Part shown: in pieces, positions 8,446 to 17,563 of the stretch | Layout of the letters: each line of letters opens with the position of its first letter | Numbering within the stretch: position 1 is the first letter of the stretch | Source: SHAN690 sp040221375 | Lineage (GTDB): Bacteria; Bacteroidota; Bacteroidia; Flavobacteriales_G; Salibacteraceae | NCBI GenBank assembly: GCA_040221375.1 | Contig: JAVKEP010000022.1 | Span: forward strand, 1 to 24,180 | Direction: 5' to 3' | Length of the DNA stretch: 24,180 bases | The notes under the pieces: model-generated | The model's input: the letters and a program-made list of their open reading frames with translations, nothing else | Told to the model about the DNA's origin: nothing | The model's database searches: none | Translations under genes and position numbers: made by a program

Positions 8446-10893
8446 TTAATTGAACACCACCATAAAGTATTGATATTCAGCGTATAATGATTTCTTCAAC
8501 CCGGGTTGTGAGTAGTAGTCGGGTCCCGAAACGATCGATTTTTCCGAGTTTGTCGATATCATGTTTATATCTATTCCTCGAGCTTCCAATGCTTGAAATA
8601 ACGCGGCTTTCCCTGATTGTAGCCTTTGTTTGCTGAGCTCGTAATTGCCTCCTTTGATCGATGTGGGAACGGTGGATGCGCTCGCCTTTAAGTCGATGGT
8701 GCACCGGCCATTGGCCTTGATTTCTGATTGGATTTTTTCGTACACATTATTTACGAAGGCATCAAAGTCTTCTGACTGTGTAGCGTTAAAAGCAAACGTG
8801 ATTTTATATGGATTTGAGGAGGGTTGAGGGTCAACGGTCGATGCGCTGGGTTCACTGGTTTTGTCAGCTTCCAAGTGCTCACCAGGGTTGATTACTGCGA
8901 CGATTTCCGTTGGTTCATTTCGATCTTCTACGGCAGCCGAGGCCAGGTCTTTTTGAATGAAAAGTTTGTCGGCGTTGACCAATTCAATTTTCTGCATTTC
9001 TGCACGCTTATCGACCAGTCGAATGTTAAGTTGACTCGCATCCAATCCTTCGATCGAAGGCTTGAGTATGTAGTTCATGCCTGGGTCGAGTTGCTTGAAA
9101 GCAAAGAAGCCGTCTTTACTAACGTAAGAACTGTCGATTACGTCACCGTCTTCATTCATATAGTAGACCTTGGAATTTACCGGCATGAGCTTTTCTGAGT
9201 CGTTGAGCGCAATCTTCCATTTCACTACCTTGCCCAAGACATCATCGTCGATCGCTATGATCCTGTACTGACCCTGTTTTTTGAAGAGGAATATTTCTCG
9301 ATTGAATTCTTGGTACTTAGTACCTGCCTCAACGGTCATGTCCTCTTCAAACAACTTTTCATCACCCAAAATGTAGTCGATGTGATAGGCTGCATTCGAA
9401 CGGACAATGAAGACGAAGCTGCCATTTTTAATGACTGGTTTGGCCTCTCCTATGAACTTTTGGCTGTCCTTATCTCTCATCACGACTTTGAAATCATCAG
9501 GAATGTAGCCGTCTTCAGTAATTACCCATCCTTTTAACACGGCGAAGGCACTGAGATCGAGAACAGGTTGTTCTTCTTCTGAAAGATACTCAACCAAGTA
9601 GATGTCAGTCATCCCTAGCGATCCGTGGCTCTTGCTCGCGTAGTAACCGCGTTCACCGTCAGGCGAGGCGATGTAGCTATGATCGTCGTCCGTGGAGTTG
9701 ATGGGATAGCCAATGTTAATAGGTTCACCCCAGATGCTGTCTTCCCCCAGTTGAGCATAAAATATGTCATATCCACCCATGGACGTATGTCCGTTGGATG
9801 CGAAATACATGGTTCGATCATCCGGGTGGAAGTAAGGGACATCTTCATCAAAAGGAGTATTGATGGGTTTACCAACGTTGGTAGCCTTGCCCCACGTCCC
9901 GTCAGGAAGGCGTTTGACATAATAGATGTCCTTACCTCCATATCCACCTTTACGGTCAGAAGTGAAATAGAGAATCTTCTCATGGTACGAGATGTTGGCG
10001 TAAAACTCGTTGGCGTCGGTATTCACATCTGACCCAATGAGCGTTGGCTCACTCCATCCTGTACCTATTTCAAATTCGCTCAGGTAAATGTTTCCGTCGT
10101 CTTCTTCAGACTTGTAGATGTATAACATGGCCCCATTTGTACTCATGCTCACCACAGAACTATGCTTTTCTGCAGCATTGATGTTGATGAGCTCGGGTTC
10201 CATCCATACGCCGTTCATGTTTTTGAAGGACGCGTAAATGTCTTCGTAATGCTGCCCTGTAGTTACATCGATGACACCATCATTGGAATTGTCGTCTCGA
10301 CGTCGCCTGGAGATGAAAAAAATCGAGTTTTCATCAAAACCAATGATGGGTGCGTATTCTGAATATTCTGTATTGATGGGTTTGCCAAGGTTGACGATCC
10401 GGACATTCAACGTATCCAACATCAACTCCCTAGCGTTGGAAACCATTTCCTTACCGCGAACAGCCACGGGTTTCAAATAATGCCGCTTACTTGCACGCGT
10501 TAGGAAGGCATCAAAATATTTGTCGGCACTGTCCAGCTCGTAAAGGAGGTGATAGGTATGGCCGAGGTAATAAAGCGCTTCTACAGGTGCTGTCTTAATG
10601 GATGGGTCAAAGGGGTCGTAAAAATTATCAATGCCCTTGGCGGCTTGCTTTAGGTACGGAAGTGCCTTCCCTTTATCGACCCCCATGTCGAGATGAGCCC
10701 GTCCCAGCTTGTAGCTGAGGTTGGCATTGTTTGGGTTGTCTTTTCTCATTCGCTCTAGGATGCGAATGGAGAGGGAAAATAACCCATCGTCATAAAGGAT
10801 GTTCGCTTCTGTGAATTCTTGCTTGAAGGTTTGCGCCTGTATTGAGCAGCTTGCAAGCAACATGAAAGTAAAGAATAGGCATGCGTATCTCAT
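8446..10893 (-). CDS. PorE-like TPR/PD40 protein with degenerate OmpA-like C-terminus, possible lipoprotein
   Basis: An 815-residue exported protein. Its signal sequence holds a lipobox-like LASC (Cys16), but an AQA-type signal peptidase I site follows at about 21, so lipidation is possible and not certain. No acidic surface-export motif follows the Cys. Residues 23-160 are TPR-like helices. Residues 165-437 are a PD40 propeller (SRRRR, FTSDRKGGYGGKDIYY, FASNGHTSMGGYDIF). Residues 450-640 hold two regulatory-type beta folds. The C-terminus (about 695-815) follows the OmpA pattern (NYELSKQR, then GIDI), but the usual aspartate of the GHxD motif is replaced in KASAS and the closing NRRxE signature is absent. 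It may therefore have lost diaminopimelate binding. The neighbours are the 1040-aa paralogue 91 bases downstream and the E2 gene 80 bases upstream. Role (inference): a PorE-like scaffold or partner of the paralogue. Confidence 0.8.
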   Translation of the reverse strand: MRYACLFFTFMLLASCSIQAQTFKQEFTEANILYDDGLFSLSIRILERMRKDNPNNANLSYKLGRAHLDMGVDKGKALPYLKQAAKGIDNFYDPFDPSIKTAPVEALYYLGHTYHLLYELDSADKYFDAFLTRASKRHYLKPVAVRGKEMVSNARELMLDTLNVRIVNLGKPINTEYSEYAPIIGFDENSIFFISRRRRDDNSNDGVIDVTTGQHYEDIYASFKNMNGVWMEPELININAAEKHSSVVSMSTNGAMLYIYKSEEDDGNIYLSEFEIGTGWSEPTLIGSDVNTDANEFYANISYHEKILYFTSDRKGGYGGKDIYYVKRLPDGTWGKATNVGKPINTPFDEDVPYFHPDDRTMYFASNGHTSMGGYDIFYAQLGEDSIWGEPINIGYPINSTDDDHSYIASPDGERGYYASKSHGSLGMTDIYLVEYLSEEEQPVLDLSAFAVLKGWVITEDGYIPDDFKVVMRDKDSQKFIGEAKPVIKNGSFVFIVRSNAAYHIDYILGDEKLFEEDMTVEAGTKYQEFNREIFLFKKQGQYRIIAIDDDVLGKVVKWKIALNDSEKLMPVNSKVYYMNEDGDVIDSSYVSKDGFFAFKQLDPGMNYILKPSIEGLDASQLNIRLVDKRAEMQKIELVNADKLFIQKDLASAAVEDRNEPTEIVAVINPGEHLEADKTSEPSASTVDPQPSSNPYKITFAFNATQSEDFDAFVNNVYEKIQSEIKANGRCTIDLKASASTVPTSIKGGNYELSKQRLQSGKAALFQALEARGIDINMISTNSEKSIVSGPDYYSQPGLKKSLYAEYQYFMVVFN

Positions 10894-10973
10894 GGTAGAG
10901 TTTATCGAATAAAATTACTAGGAAAGCACGCCTTTAAACAGGCCTTAGCAAGACTTAATGAAAAGCGGGTGGT

Positions 10974-12311
10974 TCAAATCTCACGATTCGCATCCCATTG
11001 CTCGAGGTAGTCGGCCACTCGGCGGACGAACATACCTCCCAAAGCGCCATCCACAACTCGGTGGTCGTACGAGTGAGAAAGGAACATGAATTGACGAATG
11101 CCTATGGTATCGCCAGCAGGAGTTTCGATTACCGCTGGTTTTTTGGTAATTGCGCCAACCGCCATGATCGCAACTTGCGGTTGATTGATGATGGGGGTGC
11201 CAAACACGTTACCGAAAGTGCCGACGTTTGAGACCGTGTAGGTTCCTCCGTTGATCTCATCAGGTGTTAGTTTGTTTTCTCGCGCCCGCTTAGCTAAATC
11301 GTTGACGGCTTTGGTGATGCCCAACAGGTTCAGACGATCTGCATTCTTGATGACAGGAACAATGAGGTTGCCACTAGGAAGTGCTGCTGCCATTCCAACG
11401 TTGATGTTCTTTTTTCGAATGATCTTATCGCCTTCTACAGAGATGTTAATCATCGGGAAATCTTTTATAGCGCGCACAATGGCATCTATGAAGATAGGAG
11501 TGAAGGTGAGCTTTTCGCCTTCTCGTTGCTCAAATGCTTTTTTATGCTTGTTTCTCCAATTGACAAGGTTCGTGACGTCGGCCTCTACAAAACTTGTCAC
11601 ATGCGGAGAAGTTTGCTTTGAGCGAACCATGTGATCGGCAATCAACTTGCGCATGCGGTCCATTTCAATCACTTCTGTTTCGCCTGACAAAGATGTCGCA
11701 GGCCCTGCAGCAGCCTTTGGTTGTGCCGGACTTCCAGTAGGAGCAGTGGCTTCAGGAGAAGGCGCATGCTTTGCCGTTCCATTTTGTCGACCGTGGAGGT
11801 AGCTCAGAATGTCTTTTTTGGTGACCCTTCCGTCTTTACCGGTGCCAGGAACTTGATCCAATTCCTCGATCGCAATGCCTTCAGTCTTGGCAATGCTTTT
11901 CACCAAAGGGCTGTAAAATCGATCACTGCCGCCAAAATCAACCGGTGCTGCCGCTGGACTAGCTACCGTTGTGGCCTGGGCAATGTCTGCTTCAATGGAT
12001 TCGATGGCTTCCGCAGGAATTGCCTCAGAAGTTTCGCTTTGCGCTGGACTGCTCGGAGCGACGGAGTCACCAGCTCCTCCAATGATTGCAATGGGTTGGC
12101 CCACCTTGGCAACCTCACCTTCCTTAACAAGAATTTTTAGAAGCGTCCCTTCGGATGGAGATGGGACTTCGCTGTCTACCTTATCTGTAGCAATTTCAAC
12201 AATGGATTCTTCCGCCTCAACGGTGTCACCTTCGCTCTTCAACCAGGTGGTAATCGTTGCCTCGGCAACGCTTTCACCCATTTTGGGTAGGATCACTTCT
12301 ATCTGCGCCAT
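10974..12311 (-). CDS. Dihydrolipoamide acyltransferase, E2 of a 2-oxo acid dehydrogenase complex
   Basis: A complete 445-residue E2. One lipoyl domain spans residues 1-78 with lipoylated Lys44 in TDKVDSEV. An Ala/Pro-rich linker follows, then an E3/E1-binding domain at about 131-170 (SPLVKSIAKTEGI, GRVTKKDIL), a second linker, and the acyltransferase core at about 212-445 with active-site HRVVDG (His417, Asp421). It transfers an acyl group from E1 via lipoamide to CoA in the cytoplasm. The MGESVAEATI start and TSFVEADVT core fit the E2 type that Bacteroidota use for branched-chain or related 2-oxo acids, but pyruvate or 2-oxoglutarate cannot be excluded. No E1 or E3 gene is in the window, so it is a solitary E2. 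A TAACTTTG box lies 20 bases before its ATG, and the gene diverges from the TonB receptor. Confidence 0.93.
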   Translation of the reverse strand: MAQIEVILPKMGESVAEATITTWLKSEGDTVEAEESIVEIATDKVDSEVPSPSEGTLLKILVKEGEVAKVGQPIAIIGGAGDSVAPSSPAQSETSEAIPAEAIESIEADIAQATTVASPAAAPVDFGGSDRFYSPLVKSIAKTEGIAIEELDQVPGTGKDGRVTKKDILSYLHGRQNGTAKHAPSPEATAPTGSPAQPKAAAGPATSLSGETEVIEMDRMRKLIADHMVRSKQTSPHVTSFVEADVTNLVNWRNKHKKAFEQREGEKLTFTPIFIDAIVRAIKDFPMINISVEGDKIIRKKNINVGMAAALPSGNLIVPVIKNADRLNLLGITKAVNDLAKRARENKLTPDEINGGTYTVSNVGTFGNVFGTPIINQPQVAIMAVGAITKKPAVIETPAGDTIGIRQFMFLSHSYDHRVVDGALGGMFVRRVADYLEQWDANREI

Positions 12312-12331
12312 GTCGTGAATTTTTCGGGCTG

Positions 12332-12339
12332 CAAAGTTA
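12332..12339 (-). promoter_or_regulatory. Putative Bacteroidota -7 promoter box of the E2 gene
   Basis: On the - strand TAACTTTG matches TAnnTTTG exactly and is followed by CA, as is the box upstream of the YfiR-like gene. It sits 20 bases before the E2 start codon, in the divergent region shared with the TonB receptor gene. No convincing -33 TTG is seen at 17-23 bases. Confidence 0.5.
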
Positions 12340-12410
12340 CATTAAACTGAGCAAGGCTAAAAGTAGAAACATGCGAACAAAACCGTTCAATGGTTGTTCC
12401 TTTGCCTCGT

Positions 12411-14822
12411 ATGCGAATCACAACCACCCTTTTGATCCTCATGCTTTTGGTCGTTGGAAGTGCTTTGTCACAAAACGGTGTCATCAAAGGCAAGGTCTTT
12501 AACCCGATCAACAATGAGCCCGTTCCTTTTGCCAATGTGGTGATTCAAGGAACCACGCTCGGAGCGAGTACCGATGTCGATGGCAACTATGAGATATCCG
12601 GATTGGAGCCGAAACTTTACAATGTAGAGGCCACTTCGCTTGGTTATAGGAAGGCAACTGTTTACGAGGTGCAAACATTCAACAATCGACCTGTCTTTGT
12701 CAACATAGAGCTGATGGAAGATGCGCAATTATTAGAGGCGGTAGACATCGTGGCTTCTCCGTTCAGCAAAAAGGAAGAAGCACCCGTTTCTATGCGGACC
12801 ATTGGTGTCTCCGAAATAGAGCGAAATCCGGGAGGCAACAGAGACATCAGCCGTGTCATTCAATCGTTACCCGGCGTTGCATCATCGCCTTCCTTTCGCA
12901 ATGACATCATCATTCGGGGAGGCGCTCCAAACGAAAACCGTTTTTACTTGGATGGAATTGAAGTACCCAACATCAACCACTTTGCTACGCAAGGAGCGTC
13001 GGGCGGACCGGTAGGCTTGATCAATGTTAACTTCATTCAGGAAGTCGAATTCTATTCCGGCGCCTTTCCAGCGAATCGGGGCAATGCGTTGAGTTCCGTT
13101 TTTGACTTTACCCAGAAAGACGGAAACCCTGAGAAGATCAAGGCCAATTTCACGGTGGGGAGCTCTGATTACGGACTGACATTGGATGGGCCTCTGGGAG
13201 AGAAAACTACCTATATACTTTCCGTCAGACGTTCATACTTACAATTGCTGTTCAGTGTGCTAAAGCTCCCGTTTCTTCCAATTTACAGCGACAGTCAGTT
13301 TAAATTCAAAACGAGGATCGACGCCAAGAACGAAATTTCGATCATTGGCCTAGGTGCGCTAGATCAGTTTGAACTGAATGAAGGGGCGAATGATGGGGTA
13401 GATGATCTTGAAACGCTAGAAAGAAATCGGTACATACTGGGAAATATCGCATCGAATGACCAATGGAACTACACCTTAGGTGCGAGCTATAAACACTTTA
13501 GCGATAAAAGCTTTCAGCAAGTTGTGGTGAGTCGCAATCACCTCAACAATAGGGCCATTAAGTACCAAGACAACGATGACTCAATCGAGTCAAACAAGAT
13601 CCTGGATTACGAGAGCCAAGAGATTGAAAACAAACTACGCCTTGAGCATACGTGGCGTGACGCTGGTTGGAAGTGGAGCGTAGGCGTAGGGTATGAGAAT
13701 GCGTTGTATACGAATTCCACTTACAATAAGATCGTGACCGCTTCTGGACAAGAATTAACGGTCGATTTTGATTCGAGGCTCACGTTGAATAAATATGCGG
13801 TCTTTACACAACTTTCAAAAGGCTTGCTCAACGAGAGACTCAAGCTATCCGTCGGTTTGCGTACTGATTTTAGCGACTACAACACCGAGATGGTGAATCC
13901 GCTTGACCAACTGTCACCTAGGCTCGCCGCATCCTTTTCCCTTGCACCACGGTGGAGTTTGAATGCCAGTGTTGGTCGCTATTACCAATTGCCTCCTTAT
14001 ACCGTGCTCGGTTACCGTGACGAGGGTGATGTCTTGGTAAACAAGCAGAATGATGTTTCGTACATAGGTTGCGATCACGCGGTACTTGGATTAGAGTATC
14101 TGCCCGGAACCAATACCAAGATTACGGTGGAGGGGTTCTTTAAAAAGTATTCCAATTACCCCTTCTTGGTGCGCGACAGCATCTCCCTTGCAAACTTGGG
14201 AAGCGATTTTGGCGTGATTGGGAACGAGCCGGTGCGTTCTATCTCCGACGGACGGGCGTACGGCGTAGAATTTCTCGCCCAGCAAAAGCTCTTCAAAGGA
14301 TTTTATGGCATAGTAGCCTATACATGGGTGGTAAGTGAATTCCAAGATCGGAACGGTGCGTATGTGCCATCTGCGTGGGACAATGGGAATATCCTCACAC
14401 TCACAGCAGGAAAGAAGTTTAAGGGCGATTGGGAGCTCGGTGTTCGTTTCCGCTACCTCGGTGGCGCCCCGTATACGCCTTTCGATAGTGAGTTATCTTC
14501 GGTGCGATCTACTTGGGATGTGAGAGGGGTAGGGGTGTTTGACTACAATCAGCTCAATGCTGAGCGAAATGGTGCCGTCCATCAATTGGACATTCGGTTA
14601 GACAAACGATTTTTCTTTAGTAAGTGGTCGCTTAACGTGTATGCAGATGTCCAGAATGCGTACAACTACCAAGCGCCATTGGCTCCGTTCATCACTGTCC
14701 AGCGTGATGATGCAGGTGAAGCGTTGGTGGATCCAAATGATCCCTCGCGCTATTTAGTGAAAGAAGTGTCCAATTTCTCCGGCACTTTGTTGCCATCGAT
14801 CGGTTTGATCATCGAACTCTAA
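12411..14822 (+). CDS. TonB-dependent outer-membrane receptor with carboxypeptidase-like regulatory domain
   Basis: About 803 residues from the chosen ATG at 12411; an in-frame ATG at 12390 would add seven residues. I chose 12411 because the product then starts with a compact signal peptide (MRITTTLLILMLLVVGSALS). Next comes the carboxypeptidase-regulatory beta domain (GVIKGKVFNPINNEPVPFAN, then STDVDGNYEISGL), the usual N-terminal extension of Bacteroidota TonB receptors. The plug has VIQSLPGVA, IIIRGGAPNENRFYLDG and VEFYSGAFPANRGN. A long beta-barrel with alternating strands follows, ending in an aromatic/hydrophobic strand. It should import a large or scarce nutrient across the outer membrane using TonB energy. 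No SusD-like lipoprotein or enzyme lies beside it, so the ligand is unknown. It is divergent from E2 and convergent with the phosphatase gene, with 28 bases between stops. Confidence 0.92.
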   Translation: MRITTTLLILMLLVVGSALSQNGVIKGKVFNPINNEPVPFANVVIQGTTLGASTDVDGNYEISGLEPKLYNVEATSLGYRKATVYEVQTFNNRPVFVNIELMEDAQLLEAVDIVASPFSKKEEAPVSMRTIGVSEIERNPGGNRDISRVIQSLPGVASSPSFRNDIIIRGGAPNENRFYLDGIEVPNINHFATQGASGGPVGLINVNFIQEVEFYSGAFPANRGNALSSVFDFTQKDGNPEKIKANFTVGSSDYGLTLDGPLGEKTTYILSVRRSYLQLLFSVLKLPFLPIYSDSQFKFKTRIDAKNEISIIGLGALDQFELNEGANDGVDDLETLERNRYILGNIASNDQWNYTLGASYKHFSDKSFQQVVVSRNHLNNRAIKYQDNDDSIESNKILDYESQEIENKLRLEHTWRDAGWKWSVGVGYENALYTNSTYNKIVTASGQELTVDFDSRLTLNKYAVFTQLSKGLLNERLKLSVGLRTDFSDYNTEMVNPLDQLSPRLAASFSLAPRWSLNASVGRYYQLPPYTVLGYRDEGDVLVNKQNDVSYIGCDHAVLGLEYLPGTNTKITVEGFFKKYSNYPFLVRDSISLANLGSDFGVIGNEPVRSISDGRAYGVEFLAQQKLFKGFYGIVAYTWVVSEFQDRNGAYVPSAWDNGNILTLTAGKKFKGDWELGVRFRYLGGAPYTPFDSELSSVRSTWDVRGVGVFDYNQLNAERNGAVHQLDIRLDKRFFFSKWSLNVYADVQNAYNYQAPLAPFITVQRDDAGEALVDPNDPSRYLVKEVSNFSGTLLPSIGLIIEL

Positions 14823-14850
14823 AACGGGTCGTGTAAGGGCAGAAAGAAGT

Positions 14851-16644
14851 TTAGAAGCGAATCCCAACGACTAGAATGTCGTCGATTTGTTCCTCTTGAT
14901 CGCCCATCCATTCTTCGATTCTCGTATTCAAGATTTCGCGCTGCTTCTCCATGGATTCTGGGTTGATCTGGAGCAAAAGCTTTTTGAATTGGCTGTACTT
15001 GAACTTCTTCCCACTCGGCCCACCGAATTGATCGGCGTACCCGTCGGAGAAGATGTACACGCTATCACCGTCTTGAATTTCAATGGTATGGTTTGTATAC
15101 GGTGTATCTAGGTTATCCCCGTAGATCCCTACCGGTTGTCTGTCTCCACGGTAGTCAATGATTTCTCCATCGCGAATCATCCAGAGCGGGTTGTTGGCAC
15201 CTGCGTAATCGAACTTGTTTCCAGTTTTAGGAATCGAACAGATTGCGATGTCCATTCCGTCTTTGGTTTGGTCTGAAGACGGGTGCTTGTTCAGTGCTCG
15301 AATCACGCCGTGCTTGAGCGCCAGTAGGATTTCGCTGGGTTGGGTGATGCCTTTTTCGTTCACAATCTCATTGAGGAGAGAGGATCCAATCATTGACATG
15401 AGTGCCCCTGGTACTCCATGGCCTGTACAATCAGCGGCGGCAATGATGATTCGGTCTGGTTTTTCAGTGAACCAGTAGAAGTCGCCACTCACGATGTCTT
15501 TTGGACGGAATAGGACCATGCTGTTTTGAAGAGAAGCTTTGATTTCCTCTTTAGATGGGAGAATCGCTTCTTGAATACGCTTGGCATAGAGAATACTGTC
15601 CTTTACTTGCTCGTAGAGTTCGGCAATCTGCTCGCTCTGCTTTTCGATTTCTTCTTTCTGTCGGACAACCTCTGCCGTACGTTCGCGTACTTTTTCCTCC
15701 ATGTCCTCGCTGTACTCTTTGAGGTTTTTACGCATCACCAGGAGTGATTGACCCAATTCATCTTGGTCAGAGAGGGGAGTGTACTCGGTATTGTATCCAC
15801 CTGAACCCACAGCAATTGCAAAGTCCTTGGTGCTTCGCAGTCCAGCCACAACCGTTTCAAGGGCGTTGGCCATTTCACCAATTTCATCACCTCGCGAATT
15901 GATCCAACTTTTTGGAAAGATACCTTTCGAAAGATCGAGCAAAATCAAACGCAGTTTACGCACCGGAGAAACGATTGTTCTCGTTGTGAGAAAGGCGATG
16001 ATGATGCCAGCAATGGTCAATCCAAACCCAAGGTTTTTAATCAACATCCGTACTCCTTGGAAGGAGTCAATCATCTCTGCTGTGATGATTTCGGTCGTGT
16101 TCTTTTTCTGGTCAATGAGTACATTGAGCATGGTCAATATATCATCGGTCAGCAAGTAGATGTCACCGCCATCCTCTACCATCGAATTCGCCGTGAACTG
16201 ATTGAAGGGGTCGTTGTAGGCTTCTAGTCCGCTGAGGGTTTGTTTGACAATCTCATGATTCGACCACAACAGTTCGATGTTCTCAAAGAGGGGCTCAAGG
16301 CTCGCCTTCGTACTGTCCTGCCATTGCTTGGCTAAGGCTTCGATTTCGATCTTGAGTTTCGGATATTCTGAAACCGTCAATCGGTTGAGTGCGACTTTGT
16401 CTTCGTTTTCGGGTGGACTCGAGAGATATACCCAGTTATTGATGAGCATCTTAGAGCGAACGATCATCAATTTGAGCTCTTCGAGCTTTGCGATAGACGG
16501 AGTATGGTTGTTGGTGATCTCTTCGTTGATCTTTTGGCTATTGACGAATGTTGTATTCGTAATATAGAATGCCACGATCGTTGCGAGAATGACTACCGCA
16601 AAACCTAAGCTTATCTTCCGTCCAATACTGAAGTGTGAGAACAT
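14851..16644 (-). CDS. Membrane sensor with HAMP domain and PP2C/SpoIIE-type serine phosphatase output
   Basis: A 597-residue inner-membrane protein. TM1 is at about 11-29, a mostly helical periplasmic sensor at 30-200 (4HB/MCP-like), TM2 at about 201-221, and a HAMP domain at about 222-275. A coiled coil at 310-350 (EEKVRERTAEVVRQKEEIEK) leads to the phosphatase at 375-597. Metal-site motifs are intact: GDFYW (Asp388), AADCTGHG (Asp405), DGMD (Asp465), SDGYADQ (Asp534) and the final DDILVV (Asp588, Asp589). SpoIIE/RsbU-like enzymes dephosphorylate a Ser/Thr-phosphorylated partner, usually an STAS anti-anti-sigma protein, to switch gene expression or motility; no such partner is encoded in the window. 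It is the last gene of a unit with the TPR and YfiR-like genes (12-base gap), which suggests that periplasmic proteins set its activity. The target is unknown. Confidence 0.9.
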   Translation of the reverse strand: MFSHFSIGRKISLGFAVVILATIVAFYITNTTFVNSQKINEEITNNHTPSIAKLEELKLMIVRSKMLINNWVYLSSPPENEDKVALNRLTVSEYPKLKIEIEALAKQWQDSTKASLEPLFENIELLWSNHEIVKQTLSGLEAYNDPFNQFTANSMVEDGGDIYLLTDDILTMLNVLIDQKKNTTEIITAEMIDSFQGVRMLIKNLGFGLTIAGIIIAFLTTRTIVSPVRKLRLILLDLSKGIFPKSWINSRGDEIGEMANALETVVAGLRSTKDFAIAVGSGGYNTEYTPLSDQDELGQSLLVMRKNLKEYSEDMEEKVRERTAEVVRQKEEIEKQSEQIAELYEQVKDSILYAKRIQEAILPSKEEIKASLQNSMVLFRPKDIVSGDFYWFTEKPDRIIIAAADCTGHGVPGALMSMIGSSLLNEIVNEKGITQPSEILLALKHGVIRALNKHPSSDQTKDGMDIAICSIPKTGNKFDYAGANNPLWMIRDGEIIDYRGDRQPVGIYGDNLDTPYTNHTIEIQDGDSVYIFSDGYADQFGGPSGKKFKYSQFKKLLLQINPESMEKQREILNTRIEEWMGDQEEQIDDILVVGIRF

Positions 16645-16656
16645 ATTGTTCGGTGC

Positions 16657-17559
16657 TTATTGGTTGCTTTCCAATTTCTTCAACTCTGCTTGGTACTTCT
16701 CGGATGTCTCAATATCGTTGAGACCATAATAGATTCCGGAGAGTCCGACTAGCGTTTCCTTTCGGTAAGGATTGAGCTTGTAAGCTTTTTTCATGTATGG
16801 CAACGCGGCGCCAAACAAATCCATCACCTGTGCTTGGATCATAAAGAGCGTTTCGAAGTCTTGCTCGTAATCCATGTTTTCGATGATGTTCACTCCTTGG
16901 TTGTAGTAGTGAATGGCCATGTTGTAGTTACCGCTGATGTTGTTGCTATCAAGGTTTAACACCTTCTTGTAGACTTCAACCACATGCTGTCCCATTTCTT
17001 CCTTGTTATCCCCAGGTCGAGGATTGTCAAAGAGGTAAGAGTATTTTGACGCTTTATAGAGGTTAAACTCTATTGTTCGTTGCGTCATATCCATGTCTGG
17101 ATTTGTCATGGCGATGATCGCTTTGTATCGGTCAAACAACTCCTGGGCAGTTTCGAAGTTGTTAGAGTCGAGAGCGAACGCTGCATCGTTGTACAGCGTT
17201 GATGACAAATATTTCAATGAATTAAAGCAGTCTTCGACCAGCTCTCCTTGGGGCTCAAGCTGGACGGCTTTCATATACGACTCGATTGCATCTTCGCGGT
17301 ATCCGAAAGCTTCCTTCTTATTCTTGGTGTCTTTCGACTCCTTGAAAAGGTCTTTATAGATATAACCGCGGAAATACCAAGTCTTGGTGATTCCATTAAA
17401 ATTGTCATCGCCTACGGCAATTTCAATGAGCTCCCTTGCTTTGGGTAAGTCTTTATTCTGATAAGCGCGTAGCGCTAGCGATACCGGATCGAGCTGAGCC
17501 CTTAGCCCTATCGGTACCATCATGAATAAGACAACCGCTATGATTACGAGTCGTTTCAT
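16657..17559 (-). CDS. Exported TPR-repeat protein
   Basis: A 300-residue protein with a signal peptide (residues 1-21, ending GLRAQ) and an all-helical body of TPR-like pairs. Examples are at about 25-50 (ALRAYQNKDLPKARELIE), 57-102, 118-150, 190-222 and 245-285 (ALPYMKKAYKLNPYRKE). No lipobox Cys is seen, so it is probably soluble in the periplasm or held by partners. TPR proteins are protein-interaction scaffolds and no enzymatic motif is visible. It lies 4 bases after the YfiR-like gene and 12 bases before the HAMP/phosphatase gene, so it is made with both. It may bridge the YfiR-like protein and the sensor domain of the phosphatase; this is inference from gene order only. Confidence 0.85.
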   Translation of the reverse strand: MKRLVIIAVVLFMMVPIGLRAQLDPVSLALRAYQNKDLPKARELIEIAVGDDNFNGITKTWYFRGYIYKDLFKESKDTKNKKEAFGYREDAIESYMKAVQLEPQGELVEDCFNSLKYLSSTLYNDAAFALDSNNFETAQELFDRYKAIIAMTNPDMDMTQRTIEFNLYKASKYSYLFDNPRPGDNKEEMGQHVVEVYKKVLNLDSNNISGNYNMAIHYYNQGVNIIENMDYEQDFETLFMIQAQVMDLFGAALPYMKKAYKLNPYRKETLVGLSGIYYGLNDIETSEKYQAELKKLESNQ

Positions 17560-17563
17560 TGGG

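Noticed and set aside
12390..12411. TTCCTTTG at 12397-12404 as a + strand -7 box for the TonB receptor
   Set aside because: It has one mismatch in the key TA pair and no -33 element; it would fit a start at 12411 but is too weak to list.
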